Shown: piece after piece, positions 15,192-23,826 of the stretch
Layout: each line of letters begins with the position of its first letter
Numbering within the stretch: the stretch's first letter is position 1
DNA from: an uncultured Algibacter sp.
Lineage (GTDB): Bacteria; Bacteroidota; Bacteroidia; Flavobacteriales; Flavobacteriaceae
Length of the DNA: 64,000 nt
Assembly (NCBI RefSeq): GCF_947490405.1
Contig: NZ_CANLGU010000001.1
Span: 1 to 64,000 of the forward strand
Reading direction: 5' to 3'
The notes under the pieces: model-generated
The model's input: the letters and a program-made list of their open reading frames with translations, nothing else
Told to the model about the DNA's origin: nothing
Database searches by the model: none
Made by a program: the position numbers and the translations under genes

Positions 15192-16565
15192 TTAAATAGT
15201 CATAGAAAACAACTGAGTATTAGGCTGTTTTCTCTGTAATAACACATCAAACGCCATACATATATTTCTAATAAATGGTTGACCCTTTTTTGTTACTTCT
15301 ATAGTATTTACATGGATATGAAGTAACCCATCTTTTTCCATTTCTTTCAACTTAATTAGTGCATTTGGCAACTCCTTAAAATAGAGATAATCCTTTGTCC
15401 AGGTTGTTTTAAATTGGCACATTAAGTTGAGGATATGCTTACGTATAATTAAATCTTCTTTATTTAAAATGTGTCCTCTGTACACGGGGATAGTATTAGA
15501 TTGCAACTGACTGTAATAGCTTTTAATATCTTTTGCATTCTGAGCAAATCCGTACCAACTATCGCTAATGGATGACACTCCTAAACCAATCAAAGCCTTT
15601 GTTTTTGAAGCGGTATACCCCATAAAGTTGCGGTGTAATTTGCCATTAACCATAGACTGATAAAGGTTATCTGTTGTTAATGCAAAATGATCCATTCCAA
15701 TTTCGCTGTATCCAACTTCTGCTAGCAATGTTTTACCTATCTCGTACTGCTTTCTTTTTAATTCTGCTGTAGGTAAATCAGAATCATTAAACCCACGTTG
15801 ACCATTACCTTTTATCCATGGTACATGAGCATAACTATAAAATGCTAACCGGTCTGGTAATAATTCTTTTGTTTTAAAAATGGTTTCTTTTACATGCGCT
15901 AGGGTTTGAAATGGTAACCCGAAAATAATATCATGCCCTACAGAGGTGTACCCTATTTCTCTGGCTAGTTTTGTAGCTTTCTTAACATTTTCAAAAGGTT
16001 GAATTCTATGAATCGCTTTTTGTACCCTTAGATTATAGTCTTGCACGCCATAACTCACACGCCTAAAACCTACCTCAAATAAAGCCTCCAAGTGCTCTCG
16101 CGTGGTATTATTTGGATGCCCTTCAAAACTAAACTCATATTCTACTGCCAATTCTGCATCTTTTAGAATTTCAAGAATAAGGTGTTTTAAATTATCTGGA
16201 CTGAAAAATGTGGGAGTTCCACCTCCAAGATGTAATTCTTTTATAATAGGTTTTTCATCAAATAACTCTAAATATAGTTGCCACTCTTTTAAAACCGCTT
16301 TAATATATGGCAACTCTACTGTGTGTTGCTTTGTTATGCGTTTATTGCATCCACAAAATGTGCAAAGACTTTCACAAAAAGGTAAATGGATGTATAAACT
16401 TATACCTTCTTCTGAGTTACTTTCTTTAAAAGATTTCACCAAAGTGGTTTTCCATTTTTCTAAAGAAAACGTATCTTGATTCCAATACGGAACTGTTGGA
16501 TAACTCGTATAACGAGGTCCTGCAATATTGTATTTATTGACTATTGATTTTAACATACCTAACAA
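15192..16565 (-). CDS. hemN: oxygen-independent coproporphyrinogen III dehydrogenase
   Basis: Radical-SAM enzyme that decarboxylates coproporphyrinogen III to protoporphyrinogen IX in haem synthesis without oxygen. The N-terminal GPRYTSYPT signature (residues 16-24) and the 4Fe-4S motif CESLCTFCGC (Cys64, Cys68, Cys71, plus Cys73) are as in HemN, which distinguishes it from HemW-like proteins. Length 457 aa fits the family. GHDIIFGLPFQT is the typical core segment. A second ATG three codons downstream is possible. A palindrome at 16603-16618 lies just upstream. Confidence 0.95.
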   Translation of the reverse strand: MLGMLKSIVNKYNIAGPRYTSYPTVPYWNQDTFSLEKWKTTLVKSFKESNSEEGISLYIHLPFCESLCTFCGCNKRITKQHTVELPYIKAVLKEWQLYLELFDEKPIIKELHLGGGTPTFFSPDNLKHLILEILKDAELAVEYEFSFEGHPNNTTREHLEALFEVGFRRVSYGVQDYNLRVQKAIHRIQPFENVKKATKLAREIGYTSVGHDIIFGLPFQTLAHVKETIFKTKELLPDRLAFYSYAHVPWIKGNGQRGFNDSDLPTAELKRKQYEIGKTLLAEVGYSEIGMDHFALTTDNLYQSMVNGKLHRNFMGYTASKTKALIGLGVSSISDSWYGFAQNAKDIKSYYSQLQSNTIPVYRGHILNKEDLIIRKHILNLMCQFKTTWTKDYLYFKELPNALIKLKEMEKDGLLHIHVNTIEVTKKGQPFIRNICMAFDVLLQRKQPNTQLFSMTI

Positions 16566-16602
16566 TTATGATTCAAAATTAAAGGAATATGCTGCTAAAA
16601 AA

Positions 16603-16618
16603 TATGATATATGTCATA
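16603..16618. promoter_or_regulatory. 16-nt near-palindrome upstream of hemN and sodC
   Basis: TATGATATATGTCATA, 38 nt before the hemN start and 63 nt before sodC. Nearly identical to the perfect palindrome upstream of tonB at 37798-37813. Spacing and symmetry resemble Crp/Fnr-family operators; which regulator binds is unknown. Confidence 0.5.
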
Positions 16619-16620
16619 GC

Positions 16621-16651
16621 TAAGACTTGCAATTTGTTTAATTAAGTCTTA
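16621..16651. promoter_or_regulatory. inverted repeat upstream of sodC
   Basis: TAAGACTT (16621-16628) and AAGTCTTA (16644-16651), perfect 8-nt arms separated by 15 nt, ending 29 nt before the sodC start. It may be an operator or a leader hairpin. Confidence 0.4.
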
Positions 16652-16680
16652 ACTTTCGAATAAATAAAAATTCTTGAATA

Positions 16681-17250
16681 ATGAAAAAAATCACTTTCCT
16701 TTTAATGGCTTTAGTCTTAAGTATTACATCTTGTAAAAACGAAAAAAAAGAGCCTAAATCAGCAGAAATTGAAACTCCAGAAGTAGTGGAAGTAGCTCCT
16801 AAAAAAGTTAAAATAGCTTTAAGTGCCAAAAGTGATAGTGACGTAAGCGGTAATGTAGTTTTTAAAGAAACTGAAGGTGAAGTAAGTATGACTGCCATTA
16901 TAAGTGGCTTAACTGCAGGACAGCACGCCATACATATTCATGCCTCTTCTGATTGTTCTTCTCCTGATGGAAAATCTGCAGGTGGGCATTGGAACCCAAC
17001 ATCACAACCTCATGGTAAATGGGGCGCAGAAACTGGCTACCATAAAGGAGATATAGGCAATTTTACTGCTGATGAAAAAGGTAATGGTACCATCTCGTTT
17101 ACTACAGACGAGTGGTGTATTGGTTGTGGCGACGACACAAAAGATATTCTAGGAAAAGCTGTTATTGTTCATGCTGGTGAAGATGATTTAACATCGCAAC
17201 CTTCAGGAGCTGCGGGCGCACGTGTAAGTTGTGCTGGCATCATTCAGTAA
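16681..17250 (+). CDS. sodC: lipoprotein Cu/Zn superoxide dismutase
   Basis: Dismutates superoxide outside the cytoplasm. Lipobox ITSC in the signal peptide MKKITFLLMALVLSITSCK indicates membrane anchoring. Copper-ligand region HAIHIHASSDC and zinc-loop residues in GGHWNPTSQPHG and HKGDIGNF are present, and the C-terminal signature GKAVIVHAGEDDL and GARVSCAGII matches the family. It starts a + strand run with an ECF sigma/anti-sigma pair 42 nt downstream, so its expression may be tied to that sigma factor. Confidence 0.95.
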   Translation: MKKITFLLMALVLSITSCKNEKKEPKSAEIETPEVVEVAPKKVKIALSAKSDSDVSGNVVFKETEGEVSMTAIISGLTAGQHAIHIHASSDCSSPDGKSAGGHWNPTSQPHGKWGAETGYHKGDIGNFTADEKGNGTISFTTDEWCIGCGDDTKDILGKAVIVHAGEDDLTSQPSGAAGARVSCAGIIQ

Positions 17251-17291
17251 AAATGTCCATTTAATATTTAAATCTTTTTTTAATCCTTTGA

Positions 17292-17822
17292 ATGGATATA
17301 GACGTTCTTGTAGAAAAATTTAAGCAGAAAGACGAAAAGGCTTTTGAAAAACTATACAATATGTATAGCGATAGCATGCATGGTGTGATTTTCAATATTG
17401 TAAGAGATCATGATATTGCTGAAGAAGTTATGCAAGACGTTTTTATTAAAGCATGGCATAAAGCAGATAGCTATTCCTCAAAAAAAGGTCGCTTTTTTAC
17501 CTGGATTTTAAATATTTCAAGAAATGCCGCTATAGACAAAACTCGCTCTAAAGCGTTTAAAAACTCGAAACAAAACCTCAACTCTGATTTTTTCGTAGAT
17601 ATAATTGAAAGCAGTGACCGTTTATATGACACAACTGATGCTATTGGTATAAAGAAATTTGTAGGTAAACTTGCTGAAAAATGTAAACAAGTTATTGAAC
17701 TTCTTTACTTCAAGGGCTATACACAAAGTGAAGCATCTGAAGCTCTTGATATGCCAATTGGAACTATAAAAACAAGAAATAGAAATTGTATTCAAGAACT
17801 TAGAAATATGGTATTGAATTAA
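17292..17822 (+). CDS. ECF sigma-70 factor (176 aa)
   Basis: Sigma region 2 (about residues 10-75: YNMYSDSMHGVIFNIVRDHDIAEEVMQDVFIKAWH) and region 4 (about 115-170: KCKQVIELLYFKGYTQSEASEALDMPIGTIKTRNR). Typical ECF length. Stop is 3 nt before the anti-sigma gene, so the pair is cotranscribed and probably coupled. Likely targets include its own operon (sodC to the CIA30 gene), by inference from ECF biology. Confidence 0.95.
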   Translation: MDIDVLVEKFKQKDEKAFEKLYNMYSDSMHGVIFNIVRDHDIAEEVMQDVFIKAWHKADSYSSKKGRFFTWILNISRNAAIDKTRSKAFKNSKQNLNSDFFVDIIESSDRLYDTTDAIGIKKFVGKLAEKCKQVIELLYFKGYTQSEASEALDMPIGTIKTRNRNCIQELRNMVLN

Positions 17823-17825
17823 CAA

Positions 17826-18629
17826 ATGGACATTAAAGCATACATAGAATCTGGAATTTTAGAGCTATACGTAGCTGGTACACTTTCTGAAAAAGAAAAT
17901 GAAGAGGTGTATGCGCTTATGCAAAAACATCCTGAAATATTACAAGAAGTTTTAGAAATTGAAGCAGCAATTGTTAAACTTACAGCTTCTACGTCTCAAC
18001 GAGACAACAACCATATTTTAAAGCATATAAAGCAATCTTTAGGTTTTAAAGATGACGATGCAAAAGTTATTTCGATAGCTAAATCTAAATACAACTGGGT
18101 TACTTATGCAGGTTGGGCGGCTTCTATTGTTTTGGGTGTAGGTTTATTATGGACTGTTAATCAAAACAAACAGTTACAATCTGATATTCAAGTTGCAAAA
18201 ACTCGGCAGTCTCTACTAGAAACGCAAATTGAAAACTCTAAAAACAGCTTGCAAGATGCTAATGTGCTAATTAGTGTTTTACGTGATGATAATATTACCA
18301 AAATACCTCTAGCAGGTCAAGGAAATTTTGCTGAGACCTATGCTAAAGTATATTGGGATAAAAATTCAAATCGTATTTTTTTAGATGCACAAGGCTTACC
18401 TGAGCCGCCAGAGGGTAAAGTTTACCAGGTATGGTCTTTAACATTAAGCCCGCTTACTCCAACTAGTTTAGGGACTATTGATAGCTTTACTACTGATGCT
18501 AATAAAATCTTCGAAATAGAAAATGCAAATGAGAGTGAAGCATTTGGTATTACTCTAGAACCAGCAGGCGGAAGTGAATCTCCAACTATGGAGCAATTAT
18601 ATACTTTGGGTGTTGTAAGCACGAGTTAA
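17826..18629 (+). CDS. RskA-type anti-sigma factor (267 aa)
   Basis: N-terminal cytosolic part (MDIKAYIESGILELYVAGTLSEKENEEV) has the anti-sigma-K sequence pattern. A membrane segment lies at about residues 94-112 (WVTYAGWAASIVLGVGLLW), followed by a short coiled coil and a periplasmic C-terminal domain ending FGITLEPAGGSESPTMEQLYTLG, characteristic of the RskA domain. It should hold the upstream sigma factor inactive until an envelope signal arrives. Confidence 0.92.
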   Translation: MDIKAYIESGILELYVAGTLSEKENEEVYALMQKHPEILQEVLEIEAAIVKLTASTSQRDNNHILKHIKQSLGFKDDDAKVISIAKSKYNWVTYAGWAASIVLGVGLLWTVNQNKQLQSDIQVAKTRQSLLETQIENSKNSLQDANVLISVLRDDNITKIPLAGQGNFAETYAKVYWDKNSNRIFLDAQGLPEPPEGKVYQVWSLTLSPLTPTSLGTIDSFTTDANKIFEIENANESEAFGITLEPAGGSESPTMEQLYTLGVVSTS

Positions 18630-18651
18630 TAAATTGGTTTTATTAAATACA

Positions 18652-19194
18652 ATGAAACAGCTAATTACTTATTTAATTATTGGTTTATTTTTCAATAACT
18701 GTATTAATACTAGTAAAAAAACAGCTTTAAATCTAAACCAGAAAAACGAAATAATTTGTAATCAAAATGGTTGTGAGGGAACTTATGAAGGCCCTGAGTT
18801 TATTTATGGTGATGATATCGCTCATCAGTTCTCAAACAAAATGTCTCGCAAAGTTGGTGATAAATTAAAAGCGCTTTATAAAGCAGATGATTTCAAAAAA
18901 GTAGATTTCTCAAAAATAAGTATGTATACAATTGGGATGGGTTCAGGAGAAGTTACATACAAGCTATCAATTCCTTTTGTTAGTGTTGAAAATAAGTGTG
19001 AAGCATACACATCATTCGATCATGTTGGTGGTTGGAATCATAGCCCAGAACTATTAAGACGTAAACAAGCTTTAAGTGCTGCTTTAATGGAAGGGCATAA
19101 ATTGGACATAAGTGATTTAAAAACCACTCCTGAAGGTTTGCAAGAGTATTGGATACAATGGAAAAACAAAGATGTTCAAGCAGATTGCAAATAA
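18652..19194 (+). CDS. putative lipoprotein of unknown function (180 aa)
   Basis: MKQLITYLIIGLFFNNC looks like a lipoprotein signal, although the box FNNC is not ideal. The mature part has cysteines in ICNQNGCEG and EAYTSFDHVGGWNHSPELLRRKQ. No family recognised. ATG at 18652 is preferred over TTG at 18634. It lies 22 nt after the anti-sigma gene and 18 nt before the CIA30 gene, so it belongs to the sigma-factor operon and is probably part of the same envelope or redox response. Confidence 0.75.
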   Translation: MKQLITYLIIGLFFNNCINTSKKTALNLNQKNEIICNQNGCEGTYEGPEFIYGDDIAHQFSNKMSRKVGDKLKALYKADDFKKVDFSKISMYTIGMGSGEVTYKLSIPFVSVENKCEAYTSFDHVGGWNHSPELLRRKQALSAALMEGHKLDISDLKTTPEGLQEYWIQWKNKDVQADCK

Positions 19195-19212
19195 TAAAAA
19201 CGCAAAGCCCTA

Positions 19213-19743
19213 ATGAAATTTATTATTCTATTTTCATTTTATCTAATAACTCAAACACCTATGACTCTATTCGATTTCAATTCTAAAAGTGATATTTCCA
19301 ATTGGCGCACAGTTGATGATGTGGTTATGGGCGGACGCTCTAACGGAAATTTTAAAATTAATGATGCTGGTTATGGTTTATTCTACGGTGAAGTCTCATT
19401 AGAAAATAACGGTGGATTTTCGATGGTACAATATCATTTTGAAACGAAAAAAGTTAATACGTTTTCGAAAGTTTGTATAAGATTAAAAGGAGATGGCAAA
19501 TCATATCAGTTTAGAGTGAAAACCAATACTTCAGATAACCACTCATATGTTACACCTTTTAATACTTCTGGAGATTGGGAGACTATCGAAATTCCTTTTA
19601 AAACCTTATCGCCTGCTTTTAGAGGTCGCAAATTAAATATACCGAATTACGATGGTAGCCAAATGGAGATGCTTGCTTTTTTAATTGGAAACAAAAAAGC
19701 GGAATCTTTTAGTCTGGAAATTGATTCTATAATTTTAAAATAA
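19213..19743 (+). CDS. CIA30-family protein (176 aa)
   Basis: Matches the complex I intermediate-associated protein 30 domain, a jelly-roll carbohydrate-binding-like fold: DISNWRTVDDVVMGGRSNGNF near residue 25 and the strand SFSLEIDSIIL at the end. N-terminal hydrophobic residues suggest export. Bacterial members have unknown substrates. Last gene of the sodC-sigma operon; its stop abuts the convergent gene at 19744. Confidence 0.88.
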   Translation: MKFIILFSFYLITQTPMTLFDFNSKSDISNWRTVDDVVMGGRSNGNFKINDAGYGLFYGEVSLENNGGFSMVQYHFETKKVNTFSKVCIRLKGDGKSYQFRVKTNTSDNHSYVTPFNTSGDWETIEIPFKTLSPAFRGRKLNIPNYDGSQMEMLAFLIGNKKAESFSLEIDSIILK

Positions 19744-21102
19744 CTAAAGTGCACTAATAATATCGTACTTCGTTATAATTTGATAGTTATCTTTTGAAAG
19801 CTTAACTAAAACTGCGTTATTTTCTTTATTGAATAATTTTGATATCTCTTCTATAGGCATATGTTTATCTACCACAGGAAAGGGCTTATGCATTACATCT
19901 TTAATTGGTAAATCTGAAATGTCTTTGTTTTCGATGTACTTTCTTAACAAATCAGCTTCATCAATTGCCCCTACAAATCCTGTAGAATCTTCTACGGGTA
20001 TTTGAGATATTTTGTAGGCTTTCATGCGCTCTATAGCATGAGATACTAACTCTTCAGTTTTTACTGTTACTAAAGGCTTTTCTGTATTATTAGCAACAAG
20101 GTCTGCTGCAGAAGTAATCTCATCTTCTATAAAACCTCGTTCTCGCATCCACTCATCATTAAACATTTTACCTACGTAACGGCTTCCATGGTCGTGAAAA
20201 AGTACCACGACTACATCTTCCTTTTTAAAATGTTGTCGCAATTGAAGGATACCTTTTACTGCTGCTCCTGCAGAATTTCCTAAAAACATACCTTCTTCTT
20301 TGGCTAATTTTTGGGTATAAATAGCGGCATCTTTATCGGTTACTTTTGTAAAACCGTCAATAATACTAAAGTCTACATTTTTTGGTAAAATATCTTCACC
20401 TATACCTTCCGTAATGTATGGATAAATTTCGTTTTCATCAAACTCGCCTGTTTCATGGTACTTTTTAAAAACTGAACCATAGGTGTCTATTCCCCAAACT
20501 TTAATATTGGGGTTTTGCTCTTTTAAATACTTACCAACTCCTGAAATGGTACCGCCTGTGCCAACTCCCACTATAAAGTGTGTAATTTTACCATCGGTCT
20601 GTTTCCAAATTTCTGGTCCTGTACTTTCATAATGTGCTAGCGCGTTACTGGGGTTATCATATTGATTGACATACCAAGAATTTGGTGTTTCCTCAGCTAA
20701 TCTTTTGGAGGTTGAGTAATAGGATTTAGGATCTTCAGGTTCTACATTGGTTGGACATACAATAACTTTACTACCAACGGCACGCAGGATATCCATTTTT
20801 TCTTTGCTTTGTTTATCGCTAATAACACATATCATTTTATAGCCTTTTACTATAGCTGCTAAGGCTAAACCCATACCTGTGTTTCCTGAGGTTCCTTCTA
20901 TTATAGTGCCTCCTGGTTTTAATCGTCCATCAGCCTCTGCATCTTCAATCATTTTTAGTGCCATTCTATCCTTTGTGGAGTTCCCTGGGTTGAAGGTTTC
21001 ATACTTAGCTAGAACCAAGCACGGTAAATCTTTTGTTAGTATATTAAGTTTTACTAACGGTGTGTTTCCTATTGTTTCTAGTATGTTTTTGGCGTATTCC
21101 AT
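19744..21102 (-). CDS. PLP-dependent cystathionine beta-synthase/cysteine synthase with CBS domains (452 aa)
   Basis: Fold-type II PLP enzyme that condenses serine or O-acetylserine with homocysteine or sulfide. PLP lysine in NSTKDR (Lys44), phosphate loop TSGNTG (71-76) and GTGGTISG are present. Two CBS domains occupy about residues 325-452, as in cystathionine beta-synthase, which may bind an adenosyl ligand. ATG at 21102 is preferred; an earlier in-frame start at 21126 adds eight residues. Which substrate is preferred cannot be decided from sequence. Confidence 0.92.
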   Translation of the reverse strand: MEYAKNILETIGNTPLVKLNILTKDLPCLVLAKYETFNPGNSTKDRMALKMIEDAEADGRLKPGGTIIEGTSGNTGMGLALAAIVKGYKMICVISDKQSKEKMDILRAVGSKVIVCPTNVEPEDPKSYYSTSKRLAEETPNSWYVNQYDNPSNALAHYESTGPEIWKQTDGKITHFIVGVGTGGTISGVGKYLKEQNPNIKVWGIDTYGSVFKKYHETGEFDENEIYPYITEGIGEDILPKNVDFSIIDGFTKVTDKDAAIYTQKLAKEEGMFLGNSAGAAVKGILQLRQHFKKEDVVVVLFHDHGSRYVGKMFNDEWMRERGFIEDEITSAADLVANNTEKPLVTVKTEELVSHAIERMKAYKISQIPVEDSTGFVGAIDEADLLRKYIENKDISDLPIKDVMHKPFPVVDKHMPIEEISKLFNKENNAVLVKLSKDNYQIITKYDIISAL

Positions 21103-21174
21103 AGTTTCCTTTATCGTACTAACCAAAAATACTAAAAAGCTAGCAGGTATATGTTAATTTGTTAGCTGATGTGT

Positions 21175-21341
21175 GCGTTAGTCCCGATAGCTATCGGGAG
21201 TAGAGAAAATCCTTTTTAAAGTTAACAAGAACTATATTAACTATTAAACAGATATTAAACAGATAGTTACGTCGTTAGCTCCTCTCTATGACAATTTAAA
21301 AAGATTGCAACGTAAAGCCCGACCCCTTGTGGATAACGCCC
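21175..21341 (+). repeat. dispersed GCGTTA...TAACGCCC element, copy 2
   Basis: Begins GCGTTAGTCCCGATAG and ends CCCCTTGTGGATAACGCCC. It contains the palindrome CCCGATAGCTATCGGG. Sits between two minus-strand genes. Confidence 0.7.
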
Positions 21342-21348
21342 TAAAAAA

Positions 21349-22584
21349 CTAATTGAACCTAATGGCCTTTACAGGAGAAATTTTTGTGATGATATAAGAG
21401 GGCACCAAAAGCATGAGTAAGCATAAAATAAGTGTACCAATGTTTAACGCGATGATGTAACTGAGACTGATATAAACGGGTGCCTCGGTAACGTAATATA
21501 CGCTTGGGTCTAGCGGGAATAATTTGAAATATTTTTGTGCAAACAATAGCCCTAAACCTATAAGGTTACCCCAGAATAACCCCAATAAAATAAGGTATGA
21601 TGCGTTATACAAGAAGAGTTTACGGATGCTCCAATTACTACTTCCTAGGGTTTTTAAAACGCCTATCATGGTGGTGCGTTCTAGAATTAAAACCAGTAGT
21701 GCAGTTATCATATTTATACCTGCCACTAGTATCATGATGCCAATAATACCGTAGATGTTTTTGTCAAAAATTTTAATCCATTCGAAGATTGAATAATAAC
21801 GATCTGTTATGGTTTGAGAATCTAATAATGATGGAAGGTTTTGATGGATTTTATTTCCTGTTTCTTCAAGATTGTTGTAGTTATTAATAAATACTTCGAA
21901 ATGCCCAACCTCATCTTTTTTCCATCTATTGATTCGCTGTAAATGCTTTATATCGCCGATGATATATTGTGCATCCAAATCTTGAAAACCTGAATTATAA
22001 ATGCCTACAACTTGATATGTAATAATATTGGGGAGTTTTTCTGGGTCGTCTTTTGCAAATACCATTTGAAACTTATCTCCTACTTCAAAATTGAGGCGAT
22101 TGGCTAGATATTTTGAGATTAAAACATCTTCATTACGTTTTTGTGTGTAATCTGGCAGCTTACCCGAAATTAAGAATTCTTTAAAATAATTCCAGTTATA
22201 ATCTGCTCCGACGCCTTTAAGGTAAACGCCTTCAAAATCAGTTTCAGTGCGTATAACCCCGAATTTAGAAGCTACCCCTTGTATATAATTTACTCCTTCT
22301 ACAGCTTTAAAATCTGGATAAAAATCTTGATGTTTTGAAATTGGTAAAACACTTTCTTGGGAGTTATTATTATCGTAATTTGTAATAGTTATATGCCCAT
22401 TAAATGCTACAACTTTATCTCGTATTTTTTGCTGTAATCCAATACCTGTTGCTATGGCAATCATCATAACAATAATTCCTATAGCAATTGCTGCGATACC
22501 AATTTTTATTATTGGTGCCGATATGCTACTTTTATACGCTTTACTACCAATAATGCGTTTAGCTATAAAAAACTCGTAATTCAA
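21349..22584 (-). CDS. LolC/LolE-type ABC transporter permease (411 aa)
   Basis: FtsX-family membrane protein with one N-terminal membrane helix (about residues 24-48), a large periplasmic MacB-like domain (50-270) and three C-terminal helices (about 280-405). The start MNYEFFIAKRIIGSKAYKSSISAPIIKIG is typical of the LolC/E branch, which extracts lipoproteins from the inner membrane. Its ATPase partner is not adjacent. The ATG is 9 nt from the divergent NamZ gene. Confidence 0.9.
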   Translation of the reverse strand: MNYEFFIAKRIIGSKAYKSSISAPIIKIGIAAIAIGIIVMMIAIATGIGLQQKIRDKVVAFNGHITITNYDNNNSQESVLPISKHQDFYPDFKAVEGVNYIQGVASKFGVIRTETDFEGVYLKGVGADYNWNYFKEFLISGKLPDYTQKRNEDVLISKYLANRLNFEVGDKFQMVFAKDDPEKLPNIITYQVVGIYNSGFQDLDAQYIIGDIKHLQRINRWKKDEVGHFEVFINNYNNLEETGNKIHQNLPSLLDSQTITDRYYSIFEWIKIFDKNIYGIIGIMILVAGINMITALLVLILERTTMIGVLKTLGSSNWSIRKLFLYNASYLILLGLFWGNLIGLGLLFAQKYFKLFPLDPSVYYVTEAPVYISLSYIIALNIGTLILCLLMLLVPSYIITKISPVKAIRFN

Positions 22585-22593
22585 AAGCTATCT

Positions 22594-23826
22594 ATGAAGT
22601 TTAATGTTTTCAAAAATACAGTTTTATTATTTGTTTTGGTAATGATTTCTTGCGCTTCTAAAGTAAAAAATAGCACTAATGAAAAAGGTGAGATTATTGA
22701 AGACGTTAAGATTGACAGCACTTTAATTGTTGGTGCAAATCAAACTGAAAACTATTTGCCTTTATTGAAAGGACAACGTGTTGGAGTTGTTGCTAACCAA
22801 ACTTCGGTTATTTTTAAATCTAAAACTAGTTATACACATTTGGTTGATTCTTTACGTTCATTGAATATTAATATTAAAAAAGTTTTCTCTCCAGAACATG
22901 GCTTTAGAGGAAAAGCTGATGCTGGTGAACTTGTTAAAGATGGTATTGATAAAAAAACTAATTTACCTATAATTTCTCTTCATGGAAGTAGCAAAAAACC
23001 ATCTGTAGATCAGCTTAAAGATTTAGATATTATAATTTTTGATATTCAAGATGTAGGTGTTAGGTTTTACACTTACATTTCTACATTACATTATATTATG
23101 GAAGCTTGTGCTGAACAAGATATCCCAGTTTTAATACTTGACAGACCTAACCCTAACGGACATTATATTGATGGACCTACCTTAGAGATTGAAAATAAAA
23201 GTTTCTTAGGTATGCACACCATACCTCTTGTACACGGTATGACTATTGGCGAATATGCACAAATGATTAATGGCGAAAAATGGTTAAAAAATGAAGTATC
23301 GTGTAATATAACCGTTATTCCTGTAAAGCATTATACCCATAACACCTCGTATAGTTTGGCTATTAGGCCTTCTCCAAACTTACCCAATGACCAATCTATA
23401 AAACTATACCCCAGTCTTGGACTTTTTGAAGGCACTAATGTAAATGCTGGTCGTGGTACAGAATTTCAATTTCAGCGTTATGGCGCACCTTTTTTAAATC
23501 CAGAGACGATGCCATTTACCTATACACCTCATGCAAATTTTGGAGCTAAATACCCCAAACACAGGGATAAATTATGTTATGGTGAAGATTTAAAAAACAC
23601 TACTATTAAGGATAAAATGACTTTGAAATGGATTATTAAAGCCTATAAAAATGCAACAGATCAATCCTTGTTTTTTAATACTGATAATTTTACTACACAC
23701 GCTGGAACCAATATACTGCAAAAGCAAATTGAAGCTGGTTTATCTGAGGAAGCTATAAAAGCTACATGGCAAGATGGATTGGAACAATTTAAAAATACTC
23801 GTAAAAAATATCTAATATATCCGTGA
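22594..23826 (+). CDS. namZ: exo-beta-N-acetylmuramidase NamZ-like (DUF1343)
   Basis: DUF1343 family, to which the exo-N-acetylmuramidase NamZ of peptidoglycan recycling belongs. Signal peptide with a lipobox-like MISC (MKFNVFKNTVLLFVLVMISCASK). Family motifs: VGVVANQTS, FSPEHGFRG, DIQDVGVRFYTYISTLHY, LDRPNPNG and EGTNVNAGRGTEFQFQRYGAP. It overlaps the following serine hydrolase gene by 4 nt (GTGA), so both are coupled. Likely periplasmic muropeptide processing. Confidence 0.92.
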   Translation: MKFNVFKNTVLLFVLVMISCASKVKNSTNEKGEIIEDVKIDSTLIVGANQTENYLPLLKGQRVGVVANQTSVIFKSKTSYTHLVDSLRSLNINIKKVFSPEHGFRGKADAGELVKDGIDKKTNLPIISLHGSSKKPSVDQLKDLDIIIFDIQDVGVRFYTYISTLHYIMEACAEQDIPVLILDRPNPNGHYIDGPTLEIENKSFLGMHTIPLVHGMTIGEYAQMINGEKWLKNEVSCNITVIPVKHYTHNTSYSLAIRPSPNLPNDQSIKLYPSLGLFEGTNVNAGRGTEFQFQRYGAPFLNPETMPFTYTPHANFGAKYPKHRDKLCYGEDLKNTTIKDKMTLKWIIKAYKNATDQSLFFNTDNFTTHAGTNILQKQIEAGLSEEAIKATWQDGLEQFKNTRKKYLIYP